Shown here: positions 26,937-35,900 of the stretch, one piece after another
Layout: the number at the start of each line of letters is the position of its first letter
How positions within the stretch are numbered: the stretch's first letter is position 1
Assembly: GCA_001603035.1 (NCBI GenBank)
Contig: LVAS01000063.1
Coordinates: 1-64,000 of the forward strand
Source of the DNA: Clostridiales bacterium Firm_13
GTDB taxonomy: Bacteria > Bacillota > Clostridia > Saccharofermentanales > Saccharofermentanaceae
DNA: 64,000 bases
Reading direction: 5' to 3'
Translations under genes and position numbers: made by a program
The notes under the pieces: generated by a model
The model's database searches: none
Told to the model about the DNA's origin: nothing
What the model saw: the letters and a program-made list of their open reading frames with translations, nothing else

Positions 26937-27653
26937 ATGATTTCTGTCAGGCAGGTGATAGGTATTAAGAAGAACGGAAAGTATGTACGAGTTGCGGCCT
27001 TTCTTCTGGTCGGTGTAATCGGAGTCGGAATAAAGATCTGGCTCGATACAAAGAAGACACCGATACAGGTGTACCGAGAAGATACGACGGAAGAATCATC
27101 CGCGACGATACAAAGCGGCGCGGTTTCGGATGTCGAGAGCCCGGATCAGATCATCACCGCATCGCCGACACCATCCGAAATACCCGTCTATATATGCGGC
27201 AATGTCGCCACGCCGGACGTATATATGGTTCTCCCCGGAATCTACTTGTATGAACTGATCGAGCTTGCCGGCGGCTTGACCGAAGAGGCAGATCCCGGTT
27301 CCATTCATCTGGTTTTCGAGATCACAACGCCGATGTCGATCTATATCCCGTCACGCGATGAAATACTGGCGGGCATGGATGACTCTCCCATCCTGATTCA
27401 TTCGGGGATATCCGCCGGAAGCGACGCGGTGTCAGGTACGGGAGAGGCGACGCAAATAAGACAGCAGGTGAATATTAATACCGCAACTTCTTCGGAACTT
27501 GAGACACTCCCGGGTATAGGCGAATCAACGGCGGCGGCGATCATTTCGTACCGAGAGAAGGTGGGCCGTTTCTCTTCGATTGAAGACATTATGAATGTGC
27601 CCGGCATTAAGCAGGGACGCTTCGACGCGCTCAAGGACCTGATCACGGTATGA
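26937..27653 (+). CDS. ComEA-like membrane-anchored SLBB/helix-hairpin-helix DNA-binding protein
   Basis: N-terminal TM, VYICGNVATPDVYMVLPGIYLYELIELAGGL (SLBB) and VNINTATSSELETLPGIGESTAAAIISYREKVGRFSSIEDIMNVPGI (HhH). Confidence 0.9.
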   Translation: MISVRQVIGIKKNGKYVRVAAFLLVGVIGVGIKIWLDTKKTPIQVYREDTTEESSATIQSGAVSDVESPDQIITASPTPSEIPVYICGNVATPDVYMVLPGIYLYELIELAGGLTEEADPGSIHLVFEITTPMSIYIPSRDEILAGMDDSPILIHSGISAGSDAVSGTGEATQIRQQVNINTATSSELETLPGIGESTAAAIISYREKVGRFSSIEDIMNVPGIKQGRFDALKDLITV

Positions 27654-27684
27654 GTCTTGCTTTTTACCGAAGGCTGGGCTAAAC

Positions 27685-27957
27685 TGATTTGCAATGACGT
27701 TGACGAAGGATATGTACGTGGGTTTTTCCGAACGGACAGAGATTGCGGGCCTTGGCTTAGAGCCTGCATCCGTTTACGACTTAACGTATACCACCTCACG
27801 AGTCGCAAAGGGAACGTTCCTTTTTTAGGAACCGGTATCGGATGCCGTATGACTGCGTTAAGGTCGAATGAAGTGGCGTGTCGTTATCGACGCGCAATAT
27901 GGGTGGAACCGTGCGAATGCATCCCATACAGGTTATATTGCCTGTATGGGTTTTTTG
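27685..27957 (+). promoter_or_regulatory. T-box leader of thrS, including its terminator
   Basis: T-box motif GGGTGGAACCGTG (27901-27913), followed by terminator CCCATACAGG...CCTGTATGGG-TTTTTT (27923-27957); candidate ACC (Thr) specifier in GTATACCACC. The 5' boundary is approximate. Confidence 0.85.
27923..27956 (+). terminator. T-box-controlled intrinsic terminator
   Basis: Perfect 10-bp stem CCCATACAGG/CCTGTATGGG followed by TTTTTT. Confidence 0.88.
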
Positions 27958-27976
27958 TTGAAAGGGAGAAAGTGAA

Positions 27977-29773
27977 ATGGATTTTTCAGATGAATCAGTA
28001 AGACTTACCTATCGTCATACCACATCGCATATTATGGCGCAGGCGGTCAAACGACTCTGGCCGGAAACAAAGCTTGCGATCGGCCCCGCGATTGAGGACG
28101 GCTTCTATTATGATTTTGATCATGACGGCACATTTACCGCCGAGGATTTGACGAAAATTGAAGCGGAAATGAAGACAATTATAAAGGAGCATTTTCCGAT
28201 TGAACGCTTTGAGCTTCCGCGCGCGGAGGCAAGAGCCCTTATGCTTCGACTGAATGAACCATATAAGGTTGAGCTGATCGACGATCTCCCCGAGGATGCC
28301 GTAATATCGTTTTATCGACAGGGCGAATTCACCGATCTCTGCGCGGGACCTCACCTTGCGAATACCGGCGAGTTGCGCGCTTATAAGCTCACCCAGGTTG
28401 CGGGCGCATATTGGCGCGGCAGCGAGAAGAATAAGATGCTGCAACGTATCTATGGAACGAGTTTTCCTGATAAGGATCAGCTAAAAGAGTATCTCGATCG
28501 AATGGAGGAAGCCAAAAAGAGAGACCACAACAAACTCGGCCGTGAACTAAAGTACTTTACTACGGTTGATTATATCGGACAAGGTCTTCCGATTATGCTT
28601 CCGAAGGGTGCGAAAGTGATGCAGACACTCATCCGCTTTGTCGAGGACGAAGAGGAGAAGCGCGGCTATTTACTTACAAAGACGCCGTACATGGCAAAGT
28701 CCGATCTCTATAAGATCTCGGGACATTGGTATCACTACAGAGACGGCATGTTTCTTCTGGGCGATCCCGCCGCCGTCAATGACAAAGGGGAAGCCGTCAA
28801 CGAGTCTGAAATCTATGCGCTTCGCCCGATGACATGTCCTTTCCAATATCAGGCCTATCTTTCCGAGAGCAGAAGCTACCGTGATTTGCCCTTGCGTTAC
28901 GGAGAAACCTCGACGCTTTTCCGCAATGAATCCTCGGGAGAAATGCACGGACTCATTCGCGTTCGGCAGTTTACGATCTCGGAAGGACACCTTATGTGCA
29001 CCCCCGAGCAACTGGAAGAAGAATTCAAGGGATGTGTGGATTTGGCCAAATTCATGCTGGATGCCGTCGGTCTTGCCGATGATGTAAGTTATCGGTTTTC
29101 CAAATGGGATCCGAATAACAAGGAGAAATATGTCGGAACGGAAGAGGAATGGGAGGCCGTCCAGAATACGATGAGAGCCATTCTTGACGATATCGGAATC
29201 AACTACCGTGAGGTAGAGGGAGAAGCCGCTTTCTATGGTCCCAAGCTCGATATTCAGATTAAGAATGTCTGGGGCAAAGAAGACACTCTCGTGACGGTTC
29301 AGATTGATTTTCAACAGGGGAAACTCTTCGGGATGGAATACACGGACAGGGACGGGTCACATAAGAATCCATACGTCATTCACAGAACCTCGATCGGCTG
29401 TTATGAGCGTACGTTGGCGCTTCTGATCGAAAAGTACGCGGGTGCTCTTCCGCTTTGGATCGCTCCCGAGCAAGCAAGAATCCTGCCGATATCCGAGCGC
29501 CATGTCGATCGTGCCTATGCGGTTCGCGATCTGCTCCGTAAGCAAGGGTTGCGGGTTGAGGTCGACGATCGAGATGAGAAGATCGGGAAGAAGATCCGAC
29601 AGGCGCAGATGGATAAGATTCACTATATGCTCGTATTAGGGGATAAGGAGATGGAAGAGGGAACCCTTTCGGTTCGATCCCGCCACGATGGCGAATTGGG
29701 CGCCGTTACGGTGGAAAAATTATCGGAGCGCTTGCAGGAAGAAGTAAAGAATCGCACCAAATACTATAATTGA
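27977..29773 (+). CDS. thrS: threonyl-tRNA synthetase, lacking the N-terminal TGS domain
   Basis: Begins directly in the editing domain (HTTSHIMAQAVKRLWPETKLAIGPAIEDGFYYDFD), RPMTCPFQ, HGLIRVRQFTISEGHL, PYVIHRTSIGCYERTLALLIE. Confidence 0.96.
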   Translation: MDFSDESVRLTYRHTTSHIMAQAVKRLWPETKLAIGPAIEDGFYYDFDHDGTFTAEDLTKIEAEMKTIIKEHFPIERFELPRAEARALMLRLNEPYKVELIDDLPEDAVISFYRQGEFTDLCAGPHLANTGELRAYKLTQVAGAYWRGSEKNKMLQRIYGTSFPDKDQLKEYLDRMEEAKKRDHNKLGRELKYFTTVDYIGQGLPIMLPKGAKVMQTLIRFVEDEEEKRGYLLTKTPYMAKSDLYKISGHWYHYRDGMFLLGDPAAVNDKGEAVNESEIYALRPMTCPFQYQAYLSESRSYRDLPLRYGETSTLFRNESSGEMHGLIRVRQFTISEGHLMCTPEQLEEEFKGCVDLAKFMLDAVGLADDVSYRFSKWDPNNKEKYVGTEEEWEAVQNTMRAILDDIGINYREVEGEAAFYGPKLDIQIKNVWGKEDTLVTVQIDFQQGKLFGMEYTDRDGSHKNPYVIHRTSIGCYERTLALLIEKYAGALPLWIAPEQARILPISERHVDRAYAVRDLLRKQGLRVEVDDRDEKIGKKIRQAQMDKIHYMLVLGDKEMEEGTLSVRSRHDGELGAVTVEKLSERLQEEVKNRTKYYN

Positions 29774-29922
29774 GGTCTCCGATTTGTTCGACCGGCAAGA
29801 AATGCGTCGTGCTATCCGCTTTTTTTCTGTTCCGGTCTTAAGAAGTTCCCCATCAACACGCCTTTTCGCATAAGATGACGGAAGGAATTCCGATTACTCC
29901 GATTTAACTTCGGAATCCGAAT

Positions 29923-29950
29923 TGACAGAAGAAAATCTTATGATAGAATT
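29923..29950 (+). promoter_or_regulatory. Promoter for tRNA-Pro
   Basis: TTGACA (29923-29928), 16-nt spacer, TAGAAT (29945-29950), about 10 nt before the tRNA. Confidence 0.65.
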
Positions 29951-29960
29951 GAAAAGGCGC

Positions 29961-30036
29961 CGGGGTGTGGCTCAGGTGGTAGAGCGCTTGGTTCGGGACC
30001 AAGAGGCCGGAAGTTCAAGTCTTCTCACTCCGACCA
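29961..30036 (+). tRNA. tRNA-Pro (anticodon CGG), CCA encoded
   Basis: Acceptor CGGGGTG/CACTCCG, anticodon arm CTTGG-TTCGGGA-CCAAG, T arm AAGTTCAAGTCTT, ACCA 3' end. Confidence 0.95.
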
Positions 30037-30060
30037 TGGCAGATTTTGCCAATATACAAG

Positions 30061-30090
30061 ACGCGATTACGTTTGTGATCGCGTTTTTGT
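30061..30090 (+). terminator. Intrinsic terminator after tRNA-Pro
   Basis: ACGCGATTAC-GTTT-GTGATCGCGT followed by TTTTGTTTTT. Confidence 0.8.
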
Positions 30091-30152
30091 TTTTCATTTT
30101 CATTCTTTGTGTTAGTATGAAAAAAACGACGTTGTCGTCGCGGAGGTGCCCA

Positions 30153-30983
30153 ATGAGTAAAGCAGACGAGATTTTCGCGCAAAACTGCAGGGAGATTCTG
30201 GAAAGCGGCTACTCTACGGAACACGATAAGGTAAGGCCCAAATGGGAGGACGGAACGAGTGCCTATACAGTGAAGGCATTTTGTCTTGTCAATCGATACG
30301 ATCTGCGTGAAGAGTTCCCGATTCTTACGCAACGGTTTATTAATTTCCGGGCGGCGGTCGATGAACTCCTCTGGATTTGGCAGAAGAAGTCTAACAATGT
30401 AAGGGACCTCTCAAGCCGGATTTGGGATTCTTGGGCCGACGGGAACGGCTCCATCGGCAAGGCCTACGGATATCAACTGGGAGTCAAGCACCGTTACGCC
30501 GAAGGCGAGTTCGATCAGGTGGATCGTGTTCTCTATGATCTCAAGAATAATCCGGGAAGTCGCCGAATTATGACGAACATCTATGTACACCAAGATCTCT
30601 ATGCGATGAACCTTTATCCGTGCGCTTACTCTATGACATTCAATGTAACCGGAAATCGCTTAAACGCGATTCTGAATCAACGCTCGCAGGATATGCTTGT
30701 CGCTAACGGCTGGAATGTCGCGCAATATGCAGTCCTTGTGCATTTGATGGCCCGTTGCGCCGGCTTAGAGGTAGGAGAATTTGTTCATGTCATTGCCGAT
30801 GCACATATTTATGATCGACATATTCCGATTGTCAGGGAATTGATCGATCGTCCGAGTTACCCCGCACCCCGTCTGGTTATCGCCGAGGGAATCGATGATT
30901 TCTATCGCTTTACCGTAGATGACATTCAACTCGAACAGTATGAATCAGGTCCCAAAATCAAGTCCATACCGGTTGCGGTATAA
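30153..30983 (+). CDS. thyA: thymidylate synthase
   Basis: IWDSWADGNGSIGKAYGYQLG, NLYPCAYSMTFNVTGNRLNAILNQRSQDMLVANGWNVAQYAVL, HVIADAHIYDRHI. Start ATG 30153 after CGGAGG; the 29922 ORF start lies upstream of a tRNA. Confidence 0.95.
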   Translation: MSKADEIFAQNCREILESGYSTEHDKVRPKWEDGTSAYTVKAFCLVNRYDLREEFPILTQRFINFRAAVDELLWIWQKKSNNVRDLSSRIWDSWADGNGSIGKAYGYQLGVKHRYAEGEFDQVDRVLYDLKNNPGSRRIMTNIYVHQDLYAMNLYPCAYSMTFNVTGNRLNAILNQRSQDMLVANGWNVAQYAVLVHLMARCAGLEVGEFVHVIADAHIYDRHIPIVRELIDRPSYPAPRLVIAEGIDDFYRFTVDDIQLEQYESGPKIKSIPVAV

Positions 30984-30994
30984 GGAGGAGACAA

Positions 30995-31501
30995 ATGAGA
31001 GCGATAGCAGCGGCAGATCAGAATTGGGGCATCGGTCACGAAGGGGGACTTCTTATCAGTCTTCCGGAAGATCAAAGAGATACCTTTCGTCGCCTGACCT
31101 TGGGAAAGACCGTCGTGTACGGCAGAAAGACGATGGAGACATTTCCGTCGCATCGCCTTCTTTCCGATCGCAAGAATATCATACTGAGTCGCGATCCTTC
31201 GTACGCACACGAAGGCGCACTGATTATGCATGGGGTCGGCGACGTACTCGCCTACGAATCACGTCACCCCGAGGAAGAGATCTGGATTATCGGAGGCGCG
31301 GAAATCTATCGCTCCTTTTTACCCTACTGCGAAGAAGCCGTGATCTCTCGAATCCGACATACGTTTACCGCCGACGCATATTTCCCGAATTTGGATCTGC
31401 GACTTAATTGGGAGAAGATCTCCAGCTCCGACATCATTCATTCGATTCGCGGGTATGATTTTACGGTTGACCAATACTATAACCACAACATTTGCCAATA
31501 A
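30995..31501 (+). CDS. folA: dihydrofolate reductase
   Basis: MRAIAAADQNWGIGHEGGLLISLPEDQRDTFRRLTLGKTVVYGRKTMET, IWIIGGAEIYRSFLPYCEEAVISRI. Confidence 0.95.
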   Translation: MRAIAAADQNWGIGHEGGLLISLPEDQRDTFRRLTLGKTVVYGRKTMETFPSHRLLSDRKNIILSRDPSYAHEGALIMHGVGDVLAYESRHPEEEIWIIGGAEIYRSFLPYCEEAVISRIRHTFTADAYFPNLDLRLNWEKISSSDIIHSIRGYDFTVDQYYNHNICQ

Positions 31502-31699
31502 CGAATTATGCCAAATAAATGTGGAATGTGCACAAATTTGATATGACAAATATGTATAAAGTGTATAAAATAAATGTTGTTTGATGAGTGAACCTATGAT
31601 ATACTCTAGATGAAAGCAGAACAAGGCTTTCTACTTACAAATCACCCTCGGACGGCAATTTGGCTTGCGTCCGGTCATACCGATGAAGGAGGTAGCACA

Positions 31700-31963
31700 A
31701 TGAAGGCATTTAGCATGAATAACGTTGACGTACAGTCTTTTATGAAGGCACTCGATTCCTGTAAAGGCGAGGTCAATCTGATCACCGATGAAGGCGATCG
31801 TTTTAATCTGAAGAGCAAACTCAGTCAGATTGCGGGTCTCGTGAACCTGATTGAGGGCGGCAAGCTCGTCAACGCCAGAATTTACTGCTCGAATCCGGAA
31901 GATGAGTCTCTACTTTTCAGACTGAATCTTTTTGGTAACGGTGTTGAGATCGCGGAGAAGTAA
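31700..31963 (+). CDS. Small conserved hypothetical protein (87 aa)
   Basis: ATG 31700 with AGGAGG upstream: MKAFSMNNVDVQSFMKALDSCKGEVNLITDEGDRFNLKSKLSQIAGLVNLIEGGKLVNARIYCSNPEDESLLFRLNLFGNGVEIAEK. Confidence 0.7.
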   Translation: MKAFSMNNVDVQSFMKALDSCKGEVNLITDEGDRFNLKSKLSQIAGLVNLIEGGKLVNARIYCSNPEDESLLFRLNLFGNGVEIAEK

Positions 31964-32122
31964 TTCTCGTCACTCATTTTCTGATTCAGCTTCACAGATC
32001 CGTTTCAAATTTCGGTTTGGGACGGATTTTTCTTTGCATGGATTTGAGGCGCAAGGTATGGATGCAAGTTTCGAATATGTTATAATTTATTTCTGTATAG
32101 CCGTCGGTCGAAAGGACAACTT

Positions 32123-32989
32123 ATGACATATTATCGCTACAACGCTCTGGATATAGCCGCGTATTTCAAATGGACGAGTATGCCCGCCGAGACAGAGCGG
32201 ATCTACTTGGATCTTCTTTTTCAGATGCGCGAGAATTTACTTGCACGACCGTTAGCCAAGGACTTTGAATCTTTTTCTCAAGCCGTTTTTCGAGAGATGT
32301 ACCATGTATGGGCGCGCGGATTTGAATCGGAGTTTTCTGACATCAATCTGATCGCACCGGAAGGCAGTACAGCCTTGATTTGCGATCAAGGATTTCTGGC
32401 GCTTGAGTCCTACATGAAGCTTTTGACTATCCATTTAATCCTTACCGAGAATCTGCCCTATGTACGCATCTATTTCGTCGGACTTCCGCTCCTTCTCGGC
32501 ATCGATAAGGATTATGCCGACTTTGAACGCAACGTCGCGCTTGCCGCGGAGACACTTCGTCTCCATGCGACTGACTCGCGCGGCAATGATTTTGACTTGT
32601 CGTTGGGACTTCCGAACGAGGCACTCTGCTTGAGCCTGAATCCGGAATATCGCAAGGTTCTGTTCGGAAGTGTGGGATATCGAGTGAAGAGAACAAACGA
32701 TTACCAAGAAAAGATGCGCATTCTTCGCGAGAAATCGCGTCGGGATATTGAAGCGGAGACCGTCCTTCGGTCGGCGCAGGAGCGTAGAAAAGACAGAAGA
32801 AGGGCGGCGGCGCTTGCTTCTCCCAGTATTAATGCGGTGGTTACCACCGAGCAGCTTCCGGAATTGCATGGGGGGCGCGCAGATACGATTGCGACGACGC
32901 CTGCGGATGTCGATCCATCTGCGGTTCCCAAGACTGCTTCCCGTAAAAAAGCCAATACAATGAATGGAAAAGGTGACCTGAATGCATAA
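32123..32989 (+). CDS. Hypothetical protein, no family recognised
   Basis: 288-aa ORF with RBS AAAGGA; 8-nt overlap with the next gene; basic/Ala-rich low-complexity C-terminus. Confidence 0.75.
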   Translation: MTYYRYNALDIAAYFKWTSMPAETERIYLDLLFQMRENLLARPLAKDFESFSQAVFREMYHVWARGFESEFSDINLIAPEGSTALICDQGFLALESYMKLLTIHLILTENLPYVRIYFVGLPLLLGIDKDYADFERNVALAAETLRLHATDSRGNDFDLSLGLPNEALCLSLNPEYRKVLFGSVGYRVKRTNDYQEKMRILREKSRRDIEAETVLRSAQERRKDRRRAAALASPSINAVVTTEQLPELHGGRADTIATTPADVDPSAVPKTASRKKANTMNGKGDLNA

Positions 32990-35900
32990 ATCCCCGGCTG
33001 CCCTCTCTTTGGGCATGGATATCGGCTCAACGACGATCAAACTCGTTCTTCTCGAAAATGATACACTGCTCTATCAGCAATACAGACGACACCACTCGGA
33101 TATTCGCGGAGAATTGGTCAAAGCTTTTGAAGACCTTCAGTCGGCATATCCCGATCTTCGGGCGAGTATTGCGATTACCGGTTCCGGCGGCCTTTCAGTC
33201 GCGGAATGGCTCGGACTTGAATTCGTACAAGAAGTCATTGCGGAGACCGTAGCGATTCATCGGTATGCGCCGATGACGGATGTAATTATCGAACTCGGGG
33301 GCGAGGACGCGAAGATTACTTATCTCCACCCGGTTCCCGAGCAAAGAATGAACGGGACTTGCGCGGGCGGTACCGGCGCGTTTATCGATCAGATGGCGAC
33401 GCTCCTCCAGACCGACGCCGACGGGCTCAATGCGCTCGCCTCCAGGTACAAAACACTTTATACCATCGCCTCTCGTTGCGGCGTCTTTGCGAAGAGCGAT
33501 CTGCAGCCGCTGATTAATGAAGGCGCTGCGAAGGAGGATCTCGCCGCATCTATTCTTCAGGCGGTCGTAAACCAGACGATAGCCGGACTTGCCTGCGGAA
33601 GGCCGATTCGAGGGAATGTCGCTTTTCTGGGCGGACCGCTGTTTTTTAATTCGGAATTGCGAAAGGCTTTTGAAAGAACTCTTGAGGCGGATGTCGACAC
33701 GTTCTATATTCCTGAAAATGCGCAGCTTTACGTTGCGATCGGCGCCGCACTTTCCGCGAAGGAAGAACCCCGCGCTTTGGCGGATGTACTCGCCGCTTTC
33801 CGACAAGCGAAGGAATTTACCTCCGATGTATCACATATTCCGCCGCTCTTTGCGGGCGAAGAGGAGAAGCGCGCATTTGATGAGCGTCACGACGCCGCAG
33901 CGCTTTCTTTGTATTCCATTTCGGAAGCAAAGGGACCTTGTTATCTCGGCATAGATGCCGGCAGCACGACGACGAAGGCCGTCCTTGTGGATGCCGCCGG
34001 ACAGTTAATTTACACATACTATGGCGGAAACAAAGGGAACCCGGTGCGAAGCGCGGTCAAGATACTGAATGATCTCTATTCCCAGATGCCCTCCGCCGCT
34101 TATATCGCGCGCGCTTGTGTGACGGGCTACGGAGAGAATATCATACGCGCGGCGCTCCGCGTTGACGAAGGCGAAATTGAGACGATGGCGCATTTTCAAT
34201 CCGCGCGTTTCTTCTGTCCCGACGTCGACTTTATTATCGATATCGGCGGCCAGGACATGAAATGTATGCGGATTCGAAACGGTGTGATCGACTCGATCAT
34301 GCTAAATGAAGCTTGTTCCTCCGGCTGCGGATCGTTTATTCAGACCTTCGCGGAGAACTTGAAAATGGATGCGCATTCCTTCTCTGTCGAAGCGCTCGCC
34401 GCACAAAATCCGGTTGATCTGGGCACAAGATGCACCGTGTTTATGAACTCCAAAGTGAAACAAGCGCAGAAGGAGGGGGCAAGTGTCGGCGATATTTCTG
34501 CGGGACTATCTTATTCGGTCGTCCGCAACGCGCTTTATAAAGTCATTAAGATTCGGGATACGTCTCAACTCGGAAAGAAAATCGTTGTTCAGGGCGGAAC
34601 GTTCCTGAATGACGCGATTTTACGCTGCTTTGAACTGGTTTCGGGACGCGAAGTCATTCGCCCCAATATTGCGGGCCTTATGGGAGCTTTCGGAGCGGCA
34701 CTGATTGCGAGAAAGCACACCGTCGCCGAGAATAGCCGCTCGTCGATCCTCGGCGAGGAGGATCTCGCCGCATTTACGATGCAAACCGAAATGGATGTTT
34801 GCCAGAAGTGCGGAAATCACTGCAAGTTGACGATCTCGACCTTTTCGAACGGCGGACGCTTTGTTTCGGGGAACCGCTGTGAAAAGGGGGAGGGGATTGA
34901 GGAGAAGTCCGTTCCTCTTCCGAACCTTTTTCAATATAAATACAAGAGAACATTTGCATACAAATCCCTTCCTTCTGACCAAGCTCCCCGGGGACGCATC
35001 GGTATTCCTCGTACGCTGAATATGTATGAGAACTACCCGTTCTGGCATACTGTTTTGACGAAGCTCGGGTTTCAAGTAATTCTTTCTTCTCGCTCCGACC
35101 ATAAGCTATTCGAAAAGGGGATGGATTCCATTCCGTCCGAAAGTGTATGCTACCCGGCAAAGCTTGCGCACGGACATGTCGAAGACCTGATTGAAAAAGG
35201 GGTCGAGACCATTTTCTATCCGGATATTCCTTACGAGCGCAACGAGAACCCCAACGCGAATAATCATTTCAACTGTCCGATTGTCGCCTCATATCCTGAG
35301 GTTATCCGCAATAACTTGGAGAATCTGTCTATTCGGAATATACGGTTCCTTAACCCTTTCGTTCCGCTTGACAATCCCGCCAAACTTGCCGAAAGACTGA
35401 CGGATGTCTTTGCCGACGAAGGTGTCACGAAAAAAGAAGCTCTCGACGCGATTACGGCGGGCGACCAAGAATATGCGTCGTACAAAGCGGACATTCTCCG
35501 AAAGGGCGAGGAAGTCCTTCGCGAACTTGAATTATCGGGGAAGAAAGGCGTTGTACTCGCCGGCCGGCCGTATCACTGTGACCCCGAGATCAACCACGGA
35601 ATTCCGGAGATGATTAATACGCTGGGGCTTGCGGTTCTGACAGAGGACAGTGTCGCGGTTCCGGGCCGTCTTGAACGCCCGCTGCGTGTCGTCGACCAAT
35701 GGATGTACCATACAAGGCTATATGAGGCGGCCGCCTTTGTCGCGGAACGAAGCGATCTTGAACTTGTACAGCTCAATTCCTTTGGCTGCGGTCTTGACGC
35801 GGTAACATCCGATCAGGTGCAGGAAATACTGGAATCCAAGGGCAAGCTATATACCCTCCTCAAAATTGACGAAGTGAGTAACTTAGGCGCGGCACGCATT

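Noticed and set aside
27657-28001. 114-aa ORF upstream of thrS
   Set aside because: It covers the T-box leader and terminator; the RNA element explains the sequence.
29922-30152. N-terminal extension of the thyA ORF
   Set aside because: The extension runs through tRNA-Pro and its terminator; the real start is ATG 30153 with CGGAGG upstream.
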